NCBI RefSeq assembly: GCF_015845845.1
Contig: NZ_LDIG01000138.1
Location: 1 to 50,144, forward strand
DNA: 50,144 nt
From: Paenibacillus dendritiformis
GTDB lineage: Bacteria; Bacillota; Bacilli; Paenibacillales; Paenibacillaceae
Reading direction: 5' to 3'
Of this stretch, positions 24,585 to 33,313 are shown piece after piece (the stretch's first letter is position 1; each line of letters starts with the position of its first letter). The notes under the pieces are model-generated. The model was not told the origin of the DNA, did no database searches, and saw nothing but the letters and a program-made list of their open reading frames with translations. A program made the translations under genes and the position numbers.

Positions 24585-26438
24585 ATGAAGAATTACGGAA
24601 TACCGCTCGGGATCGCGGCCCTCGTCACCATCATTGCGGTGTATGTGTACTGCTTCGGAACCGGGGGCTCGTTCCAGATGGCGGAGCATGCCCTTCGCGA
24701 TGCGCTGCGCACCAAGAGCGTGGCGGAGCAGGCTCCCGACGATCGGATCAAAATTATTGCGATTGACGAAGAGTCCCTGAATCAGTTGGGGCCGTTTCCT
24801 TGGCCGCGCAGCGTATATGCGGATATGATCAAAAATCTGATGGAAGCCGGAGCCAAGTCGGTTGCGCTGGATCTGCTCCTGATCGATCCGGCTGCGGACA
24901 AGCAGGATGATGCGCTGCTGTCCGAACAGCTCAAGCGCTATCCGCAAGTTTTTCTGCCGGTACAGGTCACCCTGCAATCCCGTCAGCCTGATGCGGAATC
25001 GCTGCTCGTCGAGCGCGTCGATCGGCCCGCCGCTTCTCTCCAGGTGCCGGAGGCGCAGCAGGGCCATGTGAATGTGCTGCCCGATCCGGACGGGGTCATC
25101 CGGCATATGACGCTCGGGCTGCGCGACGAGAACGGCGAGATGATTCCATCGCTCGACGTGCTGCTGGCGAACCGGATGCTCCCTGAAGGGGAACAAATCC
25201 GTTGGGATGAGGAGAAGCAGGCTTGGCTGCGGGGGGACAAGCCGATACCGACGGATGCCCGGCATCAGGTGGCGACGGATTTCTTCACTTCCGCTTACGG
25301 TTATGGAGACAGCGAACTGAACGGGTACGATCGCCAGTCGTTCATCGATGTGCTGACCGGCGTCGTCGATGCCGCGTATTACCAAGATACGACGGTCCTT
25401 ATCGGCCCGTATGCGACCTCGCTCAGCGACAAGCATATGACGCCGTTGAGCCGGACGATGACGCTCCACGGCGTGGAGATCCATGCGAACATGGTTCAAT
25501 CACTGCTGGAGGGGCGCTTCTATAAGGAAGCTCCCTTCGGCTGGAACGTGTTCGCGCTCGCCGCGGGCATTGCCGCTGCCGCCTGGTGCGGGAACCGGGT
25601 CCGGGGCGTGCCGGGGGCAGGATGCGCCCTGCTGCTCGCCGGCATATATACGGTGATCTGGATCGGAGTCTATGAGACCGGCTCGGTATTCATTCCGTAT
25701 TTCACCGAAATATGCGGGATGACCGCCTCTTACACGCTCCTTCTCGCTTATCGCAGCCGCGAGGAGCGCCGGGCGCGCCAGCAGGTGGAAGAGCTGTTCG
25801 GGCGGTATGTGTCGCCCGCCGTCGTGACGGAGCTGCTGCGATCCAGGGAGGCGATTCGGGTCGGCGGAACGCGCTGCGATATTACCGTCATGTTCATCGA
25901 TATTCGAGGGTTCACTCCGCTCTCGGAGCGGCTGGCCCCGGAGGAGACGATCCAGGTGCTCAATCAATATTTGCATGCCTGCGCCGACGTCATCTTCCGC
26001 CATCAGGGGACGCTGGACAAGTTCATCGGCGATGGCGTCATGGCCATCTTCGGCGCCCCCTATCCGCTGGAACGGCATGAAGAACATGCGCTTCAAGCGG
26101 CGCTAAGCTTGGTGAGACGGGCGGAGCTGTTGAAGCAGACGGTGGGAGCGCATGATATCTCCGTTCAGTTCGGCATCGGGATTCAGAGCGGCGAAGCGGT
26201 CGTCGGCAACATCGGCTCGGAAGCGCTCCGGCTCGATTACACGGCGATTGGCGACACGGTCAACACCGCCGCCCGCCTGGAATCGCAAGCGAAGCCGGGA
26301 CAGGTGCTGGTAGGGGAAGCAACGGTGCGGCGCCTTGGCAGCCGGTTCAAGATGTCCGAGGTGGGGCCTCTCAAGCTGAAGGGCAAATCGGAGCCGGTGC
26401 TCGTCTACGAATTGCTGGCGGAACAAGAAGAGGCGTGA
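24585..26438 (+). CDS. CHASE2-domain class III adenylate cyclase (membrane)
   Basis: A 617-residue receptor cyclase. It has an N-terminal helix (~5-25), an extracytoplasmic CHASE2 sensor (~35-310, with IIAIDEESLNQLGPFPWPRS), three helices (~318-395) and a cytoplasmic cyclase domain (~430-610). Metal Asp439 is in MFIDIRGFTPLS and Asp483 in KFIGDGVMAIFGAP. Lys479 and the Asp in LDYTAIGDTVN are the residues that select ATP, and NTAARLE supplies the transition-state Asn and Arg, so it should be an active adenylate cyclase. ATG 24585 follows GGGGGAGGG. It heads a four-gene block with secreted FecR and NHL proteins, which may provide or modulate the signal. No cAMP receptor is visible nearby. Confidence 0.9.
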   Translation: MKNYGIPLGIAALVTIIAVYVYCFGTGGSFQMAEHALRDALRTKSVAEQAPDDRIKIIAIDEESLNQLGPFPWPRSVYADMIKNLMEAGAKSVALDLLLIDPAADKQDDALLSEQLKRYPQVFLPVQVTLQSRQPDAESLLVERVDRPAASLQVPEAQQGHVNVLPDPDGVIRHMTLGLRDENGEMIPSLDVLLANRMLPEGEQIRWDEEKQAWLRGDKPIPTDARHQVATDFFTSAYGYGDSELNGYDRQSFIDVLTGVVDAAYYQDTTVLIGPYATSLSDKHMTPLSRTMTLHGVEIHANMVQSLLEGRFYKEAPFGWNVFALAAGIAAAAWCGNRVRGVPGAGCALLLAGIYTVIWIGVYETGSVFIPYFTEICGMTASYTLLLAYRSREERRARQQVEELFGRYVSPAVVTELLRSREAIRVGGTRCDITVMFIDIRGFTPLSERLAPEETIQVLNQYLHACADVIFRHQGTLDKFIGDGVMAIFGAPYPLERHEEHALQAALSLVRRAELLKQTVGAHDISVQFGIGIQSGEAVVGNIGSEALRLDYTAIGDTVNTAARLESQAKPGQVLVGEATVRRLGSRFKMSEVGPLKLKGKSEPVLVYELLAEQEEA

Positions 26439-26543
26439 ATTAGGACCGAAGGACGGATTTCATACGCAAAAAGGATGAAAAAGTAAAAAAAACGCTCGCA
26501 ATTCAGTCGATTTCATCCGATAGAAAAGGAGAGGAGGGATAAC

Positions 26544-28451
26544 GTGCAACGACGGAGATGGAATCTCATGTTCATCATCGCATGCTGCTTATTGGTTGCC
26601 GGGCTCATCCGGCCTGTGCCGGCTGCGGCTGCCGATAAGGCGGTGCGCGTAGCTCTCGTGAAGGAATGGAAAGGAACGGCCACCGTTACGAAATCAGGCG
26701 GCGGCAAGCCGCTGCAATTATTCAAAAATATGAGCATCAATCAAGGCGACCGGATTGTCACCGGCTCGGAATCCCGCGTCGTGCTTCAACTGGTCGGCGG
26801 GGACAAGGAGGATGAGCTGACGATCGGAGAAGAGGCCGAAGTGGCCTTTACGGAATTGGATGGCGAAAAAGGAGCCAAGACGAAAATCGGAGTATGGGCC
26901 GGTTCCGTCTTTGCCAAAGTAAAGTCGATTCTGGGAGCGGATGACCGCTTCGAATTGGAAACGCCAACGACCGTGATGGCTGTTCGCGGCACTCAGTTCG
27001 CCGTGCGCGTCGATCCCGGCGCCGGATGGACGGATCTGCATGTTACCGCCGGCGTGGTCCGCACGCAGTACCGGGGGATCGATATGAACTCCGCCGAGCG
27101 GGGAACTCCGCTTAAGCCGCTGTTCGAGCGGGATGTGTATCCGGCGCAGGCCGCCAGCTTCGTTCCGTTGAAGTCGGGAGGAGTGAAAGCCTTGTTCGCC
27201 TATGCGGATACCGATTCGCTCGCGGCAGAGCTTGATCCTGCCGTGCTGCGGGCGATGGTTCGCGGTTTCCGCGACGCGGCCGAGGAGAACAGCGGGTTGC
27301 TGCGGGAATGGCAGGAATCGGCCTGTGCGGCTGAATCGGCCTCGGCGGACGGAACATCGTGCCGGGTGCTTGAGAGCTTCCTGGAGCTCGGGACGGAGAA
27401 GGCGATCGGCGGAGCTTCGGCAGAAGCGCGGAGCGAGGAAGAAATCCGCATTCAGCGCAATCTGGCCGCGTTCCACGGCGTCATCGTCAGAACGGCGCTG
27501 GAGGCGGGAAGGCTGACGGCGGCCGAAGCGGCATCTTCCGGCACGGCTTGGCGCGACGCCGCCTTGCAGCTTACTGCGGGCGAACGGGAGCGCATCACCC
27601 AGGCGAAGGAACAGCGAAGCCGCCTGGAGGAAGCTGTATCCGCAGCCGAACCGGTTCCGTCCAAGGAGGAGGAAGCGCGCCGGCAGGAGCAGGCGAAGCT
27701 CGATCGGGAACGCCAGCTTCAGTTGGAGCGAGACTATGCCGCATCGTTGGAGAAAAAAGATCGCCAGCGCTTCGCCGAGGACTTGAAGAAGGCCCGGCTT
27801 GAGGTATGCGAGAACGGAAAGGCATCGGCCATGTGCGTGGAGGCTCCGAAGCCAGGCAGCGCAACGGAGGAGACTTCGGGGAGCTCCCCGGGGAATGGAG
27901 AGAAGCCGAACCCGGACCCCGGGCCTGGTCCGAAGCCCGATCCGGATCCAGACCCGGATCCCGAACCGGAATTGAAGAAGGATGTGCTGGAGTTGACCGC
28001 AAGCGCGGCAGAGGTCCAGGCGGGAGCCGCGGTCGAGATTACGGCCGTCTTGAAGCGATTGACGCAGCCGGTTGACGTCGTCGCCATCCAGTTCGCCGTC
28101 CAAGCGAGCGGCGGTACGCTCGATCGGAACAAGCTTGAGCAGGATGCCGGACAATACCGGCATGGCGGCGGCAAGTTCGATATTGCGTTGAGCCCGGATA
28201 CCTATCATGAAAAGAACAGCGTGGACGCGGTATCGGTCTCCGGCAGCCGGGTACTGTACCGGATTCTCGTCACGGCGCCCGGATCCATCCGGCTCGAGAG
28301 CGAGGACGCGATGCTGACGCTGCCTTATACTGCCGGATCGGGAGGAACGATGTCCTTCACAATATCCGATATCCGCTTCTATGATGCGGCAGGAACGGCT
28401 CACTCGATCGCACCGATGGAGAAGCCGTTGGAAATTAAAGTGAATCCATAA
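26544..28451 (+). CDS. Secreted FecR-domain protein with Pro-Asp linker and cohesin-like C-terminus
   Basis: A 635-residue protein. It has a signal peptide with cleavage near ADKAVR (~residue 30), a FecR domain (~40-165, with INQGDRIVTGSESRVVLQL and PTTVMAVRGTQFAVRV), a long charged helical region (~230-430), a linker of repeated Pro-Asp/Pro-Gly units (~450-478), and a beta-rich C-terminal domain (~480-635) resembling cohesin-type folds. GTG 26544 follows AGGAGAGGAGGG. FecR domains occur outside iron regulation in envelope proteins, and no TonB system can exist in a Gram-positive cell, so iron sensing is unlikely. It lies 105 bp after the cyclase and 18 bp before the NHL gene. Confidence 0.85.
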   Translation: MQRRRWNLMFIIACCLLVAGLIRPVPAAAADKAVRVALVKEWKGTATVTKSGGGKPLQLFKNMSINQGDRIVTGSESRVVLQLVGGDKEDELTIGEEAEVAFTELDGEKGAKTKIGVWAGSVFAKVKSILGADDRFELETPTTVMAVRGTQFAVRVDPGAGWTDLHVTAGVVRTQYRGIDMNSAERGTPLKPLFERDVYPAQAASFVPLKSGGVKALFAYADTDSLAAELDPAVLRAMVRGFRDAAEENSGLLREWQESACAAESASADGTSCRVLESFLELGTEKAIGGASAEARSEEEIRIQRNLAAFHGVIVRTALEAGRLTAAEAASSGTAWRDAALQLTAGERERITQAKEQRSRLEEAVSAAEPVPSKEEEARRQEQAKLDRERQLQLERDYAASLEKKDRQRFAEDLKKARLEVCENGKASAMCVEAPKPGSATEETSGSSPGNGEKPNPDPGPGPKPDPDPDPDPEPELKKDVLELTASAAEVQAGAAVEITAVLKRLTQPVDVVAIQFAVQASGGTLDRNKLEQDAGQYRHGGGKFDIALSPDTYHEKNSVDAVSVSGSRVLYRILVTAPGSIRLESEDAMLTLPYTAGSGGTMSFTISDIRFYDAAGTAHSIAPMEKPLEIKVNP

Positions 28452-28469
28452 GTCATAAAGGAGAACAGC

Positions 28470-30215
28470 ATGAATCGAAAAGTAAAGCAATTTCATTGGG
28501 CAAGCAAGATGCTCCTCCTTATGCTGTGCATCGGCACGGCCAGTGCGGAAGGAATGGCTTCCGCATCGTCCGCGCCAGCTCCTATGACGCCGCCGGTACA
28601 GGAAATGAGCCGCTTCGACAGCTTGTCGACGCCTGCGATCGACTTCGCCGCCTGGAGCCGCTCGCCGGTCTGGTACGAGACGATCGATTGGGCCGGCTCG
28701 GGCGTGTCCGGCTCGGCTGACGGCAGCGCCGAACGGGCGCAGTTCCGCTATCCAGCCGGACTGCTGGCCGAGAAGAACGGCGCGCTCCTCATCGCGGACA
28801 CCTATAACCATCTGATCCGCCGGGCTGACGCTGCGGGACAAGTCGCCACGCTGGCCGGACAGGTCCGCTTCGCTGCGGAGACGCGGGAGCCGAACGGGAG
28901 CTGGGCAGACGGCAAGGGCACGGAGGCCCGCTTCAATCGGCCGATGGGGATGGCGGAGGATCGGCAAGGCAATCTCTATATAGCCGATGCGGCGAATCAC
29001 GTCATCCGCAAGCTGGACAAGTCGGGCCGGGTGACGACGGTAGCCGGCAGCGGTCTTGCCGGCTGGAAGGACGGCACAGGAACGGAGGCGCGCTTCAATG
29101 AGCCGCGGGACGTGGCCGTGGCGGAGGACGGTTCCCTCTACGTCGCGGATGCGTTGAATCATGTCATTCGGCGCATTGATGCGAATGGCCATGTAACGAC
29201 ACTGAACGCGCGATCGAAGCGGATCGTCGAATACGCTCCCGGCGCGGTCGCGGCAGGAGGCGATTATGAGGACGGCAAGCTCGCGGAGTCCAAGTTCAAC
29301 GAGCCGAGCAGCCTGGCCTTCACTCCGTCCGGTGATCTGGTGGTCAGCGACACCGGGAATCAGCGCCTTCGCTTGGTGAATCTGAAGCAGAAGCGCGTGA
29401 CGACGTTGGCCGGCGCCGGATCGGTCGCCAGCTATAGCCTCAAGTTCCCGAATGCGCGGCTGTATGCCGCGGGAGGCTACCGGGACGGGAAGGCGAGCGA
29501 GGCGCTGTTCAACGGCCCGGCAGGCATCGCGATTACGGCCGAGGGCGGCATCGTCGTCGCGGACCGGTGGAATCATGCCGTCCGCTATCTCTATGACGGC
29601 AAGGTGTATACATTAAGCGGCGGCGGCCGGACAGGCCATCAGAACGGCTGGGCGGAACAGGCGGCATTCCGCGAGCCGCAGGATGTGGCCGTGCTCAGCA
29701 ACGGAACGATCGCGGTGGCGGACGGATTCAATAATTCGATTCGCCTTATCCGCCGCTACACGCTGCCGGAGGAGGTCCGTTCCCCGGCCGGCGCAAGCCC
29801 GTCCGCACAGGACGCGGTCATTACGGTGTATAATGACCGGCGGGTCGAGATGCCGGTTCCTGCGGTCATCCAGAACAATCGCGCCTTCCTTCCGCTGGAG
29901 CCCTGGAAGGCCCTTCTCGGATACGGCGTGGAAGAGCTGGATCATGACAAGGTGCGGGTAACGTTCGGTCCGTCGGTTTTTACTCTGGAGCGGGACGCCC
30001 CGCAAGTACAGGTGGAGCGCGGCGGGGCGAAGCGGACGCAGACGCTCAGCGCGGAGGAAGCGCCCTTCCGGCAAGACGGACAGTGGCTGATCCCGGCGCG
30101 CTTGCTCGATCAATTCGGGATGCATGTCAGTTGGGTTCCGGAGCTCCGGACGCTCATTCTTCGGGATACCGTATTCGAACGGCAAAACGCGTCAGGCGAA
30201 GCAGCCGGACGATAA
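28470..30215 (+). CDS. Secreted six-bladed NHL-repeat propeller with copper-amine-oxidase-N-like stalk domain
   Basis: A 581-residue protein. It has a signal peptide (hydrophobic core MLLLMLCIGTASA), then six NHL repeats between ~80 and 440, each of the type FN-P-G-A...G-LYIADAANHVIRKLD, predicting a six-bladed beta-propeller. A C-terminal stalk domain (~450-575, related to the copper amine oxidase N-terminal domain) contains RRVEMPVPAVIQNNRAFLPL and DGQWLIPARLLDQFG. Stalk domains are common in Paenibacillus surface proteins. AAAGGAG lies 8 nt before ATG 28470. It is probably translated with the FecR gene. The ligand of the propeller is unknown. Confidence 0.87.
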   Translation: MNRKVKQFHWASKMLLLMLCIGTASAEGMASASSAPAPMTPPVQEMSRFDSLSTPAIDFAAWSRSPVWYETIDWAGSGVSGSADGSAERAQFRYPAGLLAEKNGALLIADTYNHLIRRADAAGQVATLAGQVRFAAETREPNGSWADGKGTEARFNRPMGMAEDRQGNLYIADAANHVIRKLDKSGRVTTVAGSGLAGWKDGTGTEARFNEPRDVAVAEDGSLYVADALNHVIRRIDANGHVTTLNARSKRIVEYAPGAVAAGGDYEDGKLAESKFNEPSSLAFTPSGDLVVSDTGNQRLRLVNLKQKRVTTLAGAGSVASYSLKFPNARLYAAGGYRDGKASEALFNGPAGIAITAEGGIVVADRWNHAVRYLYDGKVYTLSGGGRTGHQNGWAEQAAFREPQDVAVLSNGTIAVADGFNNSIRLIRRYTLPEEVRSPAGASPSAQDAVITVYNDRRVEMPVPAVIQNNRAFLPLEPWKALLGYGVEELDHDKVRVTFGPSVFTLERDAPQVQVERGGAKRTQTLSAEEAPFRQDGQWLIPARLLDQFGMHVSWVPELRTLILRDTVFERQNASGEAAGR

Positions 30216-30263
30216 GGAGGAAGCGGGACAGAAGACGAATGATGAAAGAAGGGAGGAATCAGA

Positions 30264-31676
30264 GTGCCCCCTCAATCCGGCCAACCGGCCCCTCAATGGT
30301 CCAAAAAAGACCAAGCCTATATGAAGGAGTATCTGGAAGCCCATCCAGACAACCGGATGGCCTGGTATTTGCTGGGCAAGCAATATGAGCGGTCCGGGGA
30401 GCAAGGGAAAGCCAACTACTGCTTCAACCAGGCAGGAGATATCTATAAAGCGTTCGAGAATGAGCCTCTGCCGCAGGAGACGGTAGAGGAGCAGGTGAAG
30501 GAGCGGATGGAGCGCGAGAGGCTGCGCCGGACGAGGGCGCGCCGGCTGCGGACCGGGTTATTGGCCATTCTGTTCCTTCTGCTGCTTGTCCTCTTGCCCG
30601 GCGGAGAGGCGGCGGCACCCGACGGAACGCGTCTCCGCGTTCAGCGGGACAAGGGCTTTGCGCAGGAGACGCCGCAAGAGGAGGTCAGCGGCGGCACCTT
30701 CTACCGGCTGGTGGCCGCAGGAGACGACGAGGGCTATGCGCGCGCCTTGAAGCGGATCCTGGAGAAGGAGCGGAAGCCGGGCGGCGAGGATGCCGTCGTC
30801 CGGATGGAGGCGGATGAAGCATGGCTCATCTGGTCGCGGAAGCCCGAGCCCGTTCTGTTGGCCAGCACGCCATCCGAAGGCGGGCCGATTGAGATGCTGC
30901 CGCTGGCGGATCCCGATTGCCGTTGCGAGGAGGAGCGGCTGGAGGTGAGCCAAGGGGCGGCGCTGTGGACGGAAGCGAGCGAGCAGCGGCTGATTGCCAA
31001 GTCGGCCCTGACGGCCTACGTCAAGCAGGGCAAGACTGCCCCGGATCAGTGGGCCGCCATGGCGAAGGCCTATCCGGCCAATTCCGTATCCGGCACATCG
31101 GAGGAGATCGAACAGGCTTATGCGGAGGTGCTGCAGGTCTACCGCAACGGGATGGGACGCGGCCCGAAGCGCAAGCGGACCGAGCAGGCGCTCTCCCGCA
31201 TGTGGGCGGATGAGGCCGATCCGTTCCGTGAGCCGATTCGAATCGTGGTCGACAAAAAACGGCACCGCCTGGGGGTGGTCAGCGGCGGCATCCTGCTCCG
31301 CAATTATGAGATCGGACTCGGAGGCAGGCGTACGCCGAAGGGGAAGTTCGTCATCTCGGAGAAGGTGGTGAATCCGAATGGCTCCTCGACCGGCGCCTTC
31401 GGAAGCCGGGGGATGACGCTGTCGGACACGCTGTATGCGATTCACGGAACGAATGAGCCGGACAGCATCGGCCGGGACGAATCCCTCGGATGCATCCGCA
31501 TGCTGCCGGACGATGTCGAGGAGCTGTTCGACATGGTGCCGATCGGGACGGAAGTGAGCATTGAATCGGATGTGCTGCCCGGCGAGCTGCGGATCCCCGA
31601 GCCGGAAGGACGGTACCGGCTCGATCTGACGCCGAAGCAGGACAACCCGGGCAAGGTCTACCGCTGGCTGGATTAA
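30264..31676 (+). CDS. L,D-transpeptidase (YkuD) with cytoplasmic TPR-like N-terminus
   Basis: A 470-residue membrane-anchored enzyme. Residues ~12-65 form a TPR-like helical segment (YLEAHPDNRMAWYLLGKQYE). A Glu/Arg-rich helix follows, then a single transmembrane helix at ~93-112, a middle extracytoplasmic region, and a YkuD catalytic domain at ~323-435. His394 is in YAIHGTNEP and the nucleophile Cys410 in SLGCIRM, so it should be active in 3-3 peptidoglycan cross-linking. GTG 30264 follows GGGAGGAATCAGA. It ends the cyclase-FecR-NHL block. The cytoplasmic N-terminus could carry regulation across the membrane, but this is inference. Confidence 0.9.
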   Translation: MPPQSGQPAPQWSKKDQAYMKEYLEAHPDNRMAWYLLGKQYERSGEQGKANYCFNQAGDIYKAFENEPLPQETVEEQVKERMERERLRRTRARRLRTGLLAILFLLLLVLLPGGEAAAPDGTRLRVQRDKGFAQETPQEEVSGGTFYRLVAAGDDEGYARALKRILEKERKPGGEDAVVRMEADEAWLIWSRKPEPVLLASTPSEGGPIEMLPLADPDCRCEEERLEVSQGAALWTEASEQRLIAKSALTAYVKQGKTAPDQWAAMAKAYPANSVSGTSEEIEQAYAEVLQVYRNGMGRGPKRKRTEQALSRMWADEADPFREPIRIVVDKKRHRLGVVSGGILLRNYEIGLGGRRTPKGKFVISEKVVNPNGSSTGAFGSRGMTLSDTLYAIHGTNEPDSIGRDESLGCIRMLPDDVEELFDMVPIGTEVSIESDVLPGELRIPEPEGRYRLDLTPKQDNPGKVYRWLD

Positions 31677-31694
31677 CCGCTGCCGCGGCGAAAA

Positions 31695-31738
31695 GAGAGA
31701 GCCGTGTTCCCTTGGAGGCTCAGGGGCACGGCTCTCTT
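31695..31738. terminator. Bidirectional terminator after the L,D-transpeptidase
   Basis: A 12-bp stem (GAGAGAGCCGTG / CACGGCTCTCTT, one G-U). The minus-strand side has TCTTTT after the stem, so it also ends the small membrane-protein gene. Confidence 0.85.
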
Positions 31739-31759
31739 ATTCCTTGAACGGCAGGCATG

Positions 31760-31897
31760 TTATCCGTTCATCACTAGTAAGATGGAAACGATAATGACAA
31801 TAACCAGCGCGATGCCCCCTGCCCAAAAAATGGCTTTCTTGTTCACGGCATCCTGCGGCTTGGTCGCGATAACGGGAGGTTTCCGTTTCGTTGCCAT
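31760..31897 (-). CDS. Single-pass membrane mini-protein of unknown function
   Basis: A 45-codon gene: a basic N-terminus (MATKRKPPVIATKPQD), then one membrane helix (AIFWAGGIALVIVIIVSILL) and a short end. GAAAGGTGATGAACT precedes ATG 31897. The positive-inside arrangement predicts the N-terminus in the cytoplasm. I do not recognise the family. It is convergent with the transpeptidase gene and shares its terminator. Confidence 0.7.
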   Translation of the reverse strand: MATKRKPPVIATKPQDAVNKKAIFWAGGIALVIVIIVSILLVMNG

Positions 31898-32032
31898 AGT
31901 TCATCACCTTTCTTCGAAATCGCTTGTTCACTGCCTTTATTGTAATCGTTTTCCGGGCAAAAGGCCAGACGAATTGAAAGTGAATCCAGACTTTTCTTTT
32001 GCCGAAGAAAGATTTAAACTATTTGTTAGGGC

Positions 32033-32115
32033 CAAAATGCGCCTGCTTCTCTCAAGGGACGGCTGCCGTGCCGGAGAAGGGGTTGGCGACGAGCCAAAAT
32101 AGTACCGAAGCAGGC
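32033..32115. repeat. Structured inverted-repeat element upstream of pyrD
   Basis: GCCTGCTTC (32041-32049) and GAAGCAGGC (32107-32115) form a perfect 9-bp inverted repeat. The interior is GC-rich, and two direct copies of GCCAAAAT stand near its ends (about 32032 and 32093). It fits either a dispersed intergenic repeat or a leader RNA structure for pyrD. I see no PyrR-binding loop and no terminator T-run. Confidence 0.5.
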
Positions 32116-32150
32116 TTATTTGTCTGGCATGGATGAACGGAGTGAACACG

Positions 32151-33245
32151 TTGTTGTATCGATATATTGCAAAACCTCTTCTATTTAAAATGGATCCGGA
32201 GCAGGCGCATCACCTCGTCATCGGGGGGATGAGCAAAGCAGGCCGGATTCCGGGCGTGCCAGCGCTGCTGAGAGGGGTATACGGGGTTGGAGAGAATCCG
32301 GCCTTGAAGACCGAGCTATTCGGCTTGTCCTTCCATACGCCGATTGGGTTGGCGGCCGGCCTGGACAAGAACGCGGAGGCGGTGAGCGGTCTCTCCGCGG
32401 TCGGCTTCGGGTTCATGGAAGTCGGCACCGTTACGCCCAAGGGGCAGCCGGGGAACGAGAAGCCGCGCATGTTCCGTTTGCCCCCGGACGAGGCGCTTAT
32501 CAACCGGATGGGCTTCAACAACAAGGGAGCGGACAGCATGCTGCAGTCGCTGTCGGCGCTGCCGAAGCGGCCGATTCCGGTATGGGTCAACATTGGCAAG
32601 AACAAGGCGACGCCGAACGAGCAGGCGCAGGACGATTATTTGTCCTGTCTGAGGACACTCTATCCGGTAGCAGACTTGTTCGTCATCAATATCAGCTCGC
32701 CCAACACGCCGGATCTACGCAATCTTCAGCATGGAGACGAATTGAAGTCGCTGCTGCAGGCGGCCGGTACGGAAATGAAGCGGCTTAATGCAGAACATGG
32801 ACGGAGCAAGGCCGTGCTGGTGAAAATCGCTCCCGACGTGTCTGACGCCGAACTGGAGCAAATGACGAATACGATTATGGCGAGCGGCGTATCCGGGATT
32901 ATCGCGACGAATACGACGCTCTCCCGCATGGGAGCCGGGCACAGCAACCGGCTGGAGGCCGGCGGCTTGAGCGGGCGGCCGCTGGAGGAGCGATCGACCC
33001 AGGTCGTGTCCCGACTGTACCGCCTGACGAACGGCTCGCTCCCGATTATCGGCTCGGGCGGGGTGTTCAGCGCAGAGGACGCCTATCGCAAGATTCGGGC
33101 CGGCGCCAGTCTGGTAGAGATTTATACCGGCTTCATCTACCGGGGCCCGGGCGTTAACCGGGATTTGGCGGCGGGTCTGGCCCGCTTGCTGGAGCGGGAC
33201 GGGTACCGGCATATATCCGAAGCCGTCGGCGCGGATCACCGGTAG
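32151..33245 (+). CDS. pyrD: Dihydroorotate dehydrogenase (quinone), class 2
   Basis: A ~364-residue membrane-associated flavoenzyme oxidising dihydroorotate to orotate with menaquinone in pyrimidine synthesis. The class-2 N-terminal helical segment (YRYIAKPLLFKMDPEQAHHL) is present. The catalytic base is Ser in FVINISSPNTPDLRNLQ, where class 1 has Cys. FMN-site sequence IIGSGGVFSAEDAYRKIRAG is present. Starts at 32133 (ATG), 32142 (GTG) and 32151/32154 (TTG) are all in frame; I prefer TTG 32151 because CGGAG ends about 10 nt before it and homologues begin MLYR. It is separate from any pyr operon here. Confidence 0.92.
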   Translation: MLYRYIAKPLLFKMDPEQAHHLVIGGMSKAGRIPGVPALLRGVYGVGENPALKTELFGLSFHTPIGLAAGLDKNAEAVSGLSAVGFGFMEVGTVTPKGQPGNEKPRMFRLPPDEALINRMGFNNKGADSMLQSLSALPKRPIPVWVNIGKNKATPNEQAQDDYLSCLRTLYPVADLFVINISSPNTPDLRNLQHGDELKSLLQAAGTEMKRLNAEHGRSKAVLVKIAPDVSDAELEQMTNTIMASGVSGIIATNTTLSRMGAGHSNRLEAGGLSGRPLEERSTQVVSRLYRLTNGSLPIIGSGGVFSAEDAYRKIRAGASLVEIYTGFIYRGPGVNRDLAAGLARLLERDGYRHISEAVGADHR

Positions 33246-33313
33246 AACGATTAAGAGACATCCGCTTGGACGATCATAGATAACGGACGGTGGGAATGAC
33301 AGGAGGCGCTTGA

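Noticed and set aside
26544-28451. FecR protein as part of an iron-dicitrate signalling system
   Set aside because: No sigma factor of the FecI type or TonB receptor is present, and the cell type has no outer membrane; only the domain is shared.
26718-29576. A very long open frame (about 950 codons) on the minus strand across the FecR and NHL genes
   Set aside because: It is antisense to two genes with clear signal peptides and domains, has Arg/Leu/His-rich low-complexity sequence, no ribosome binding site and no domain; such mirrors arise in GC-rich codon usage.
32033-32115. A known riboswitch or PyrR attenuator before pyrD
   Set aside because: No recognisable ligand-core motif, PyrR loop or T-run terminator was found; kept only as a structured repeat.
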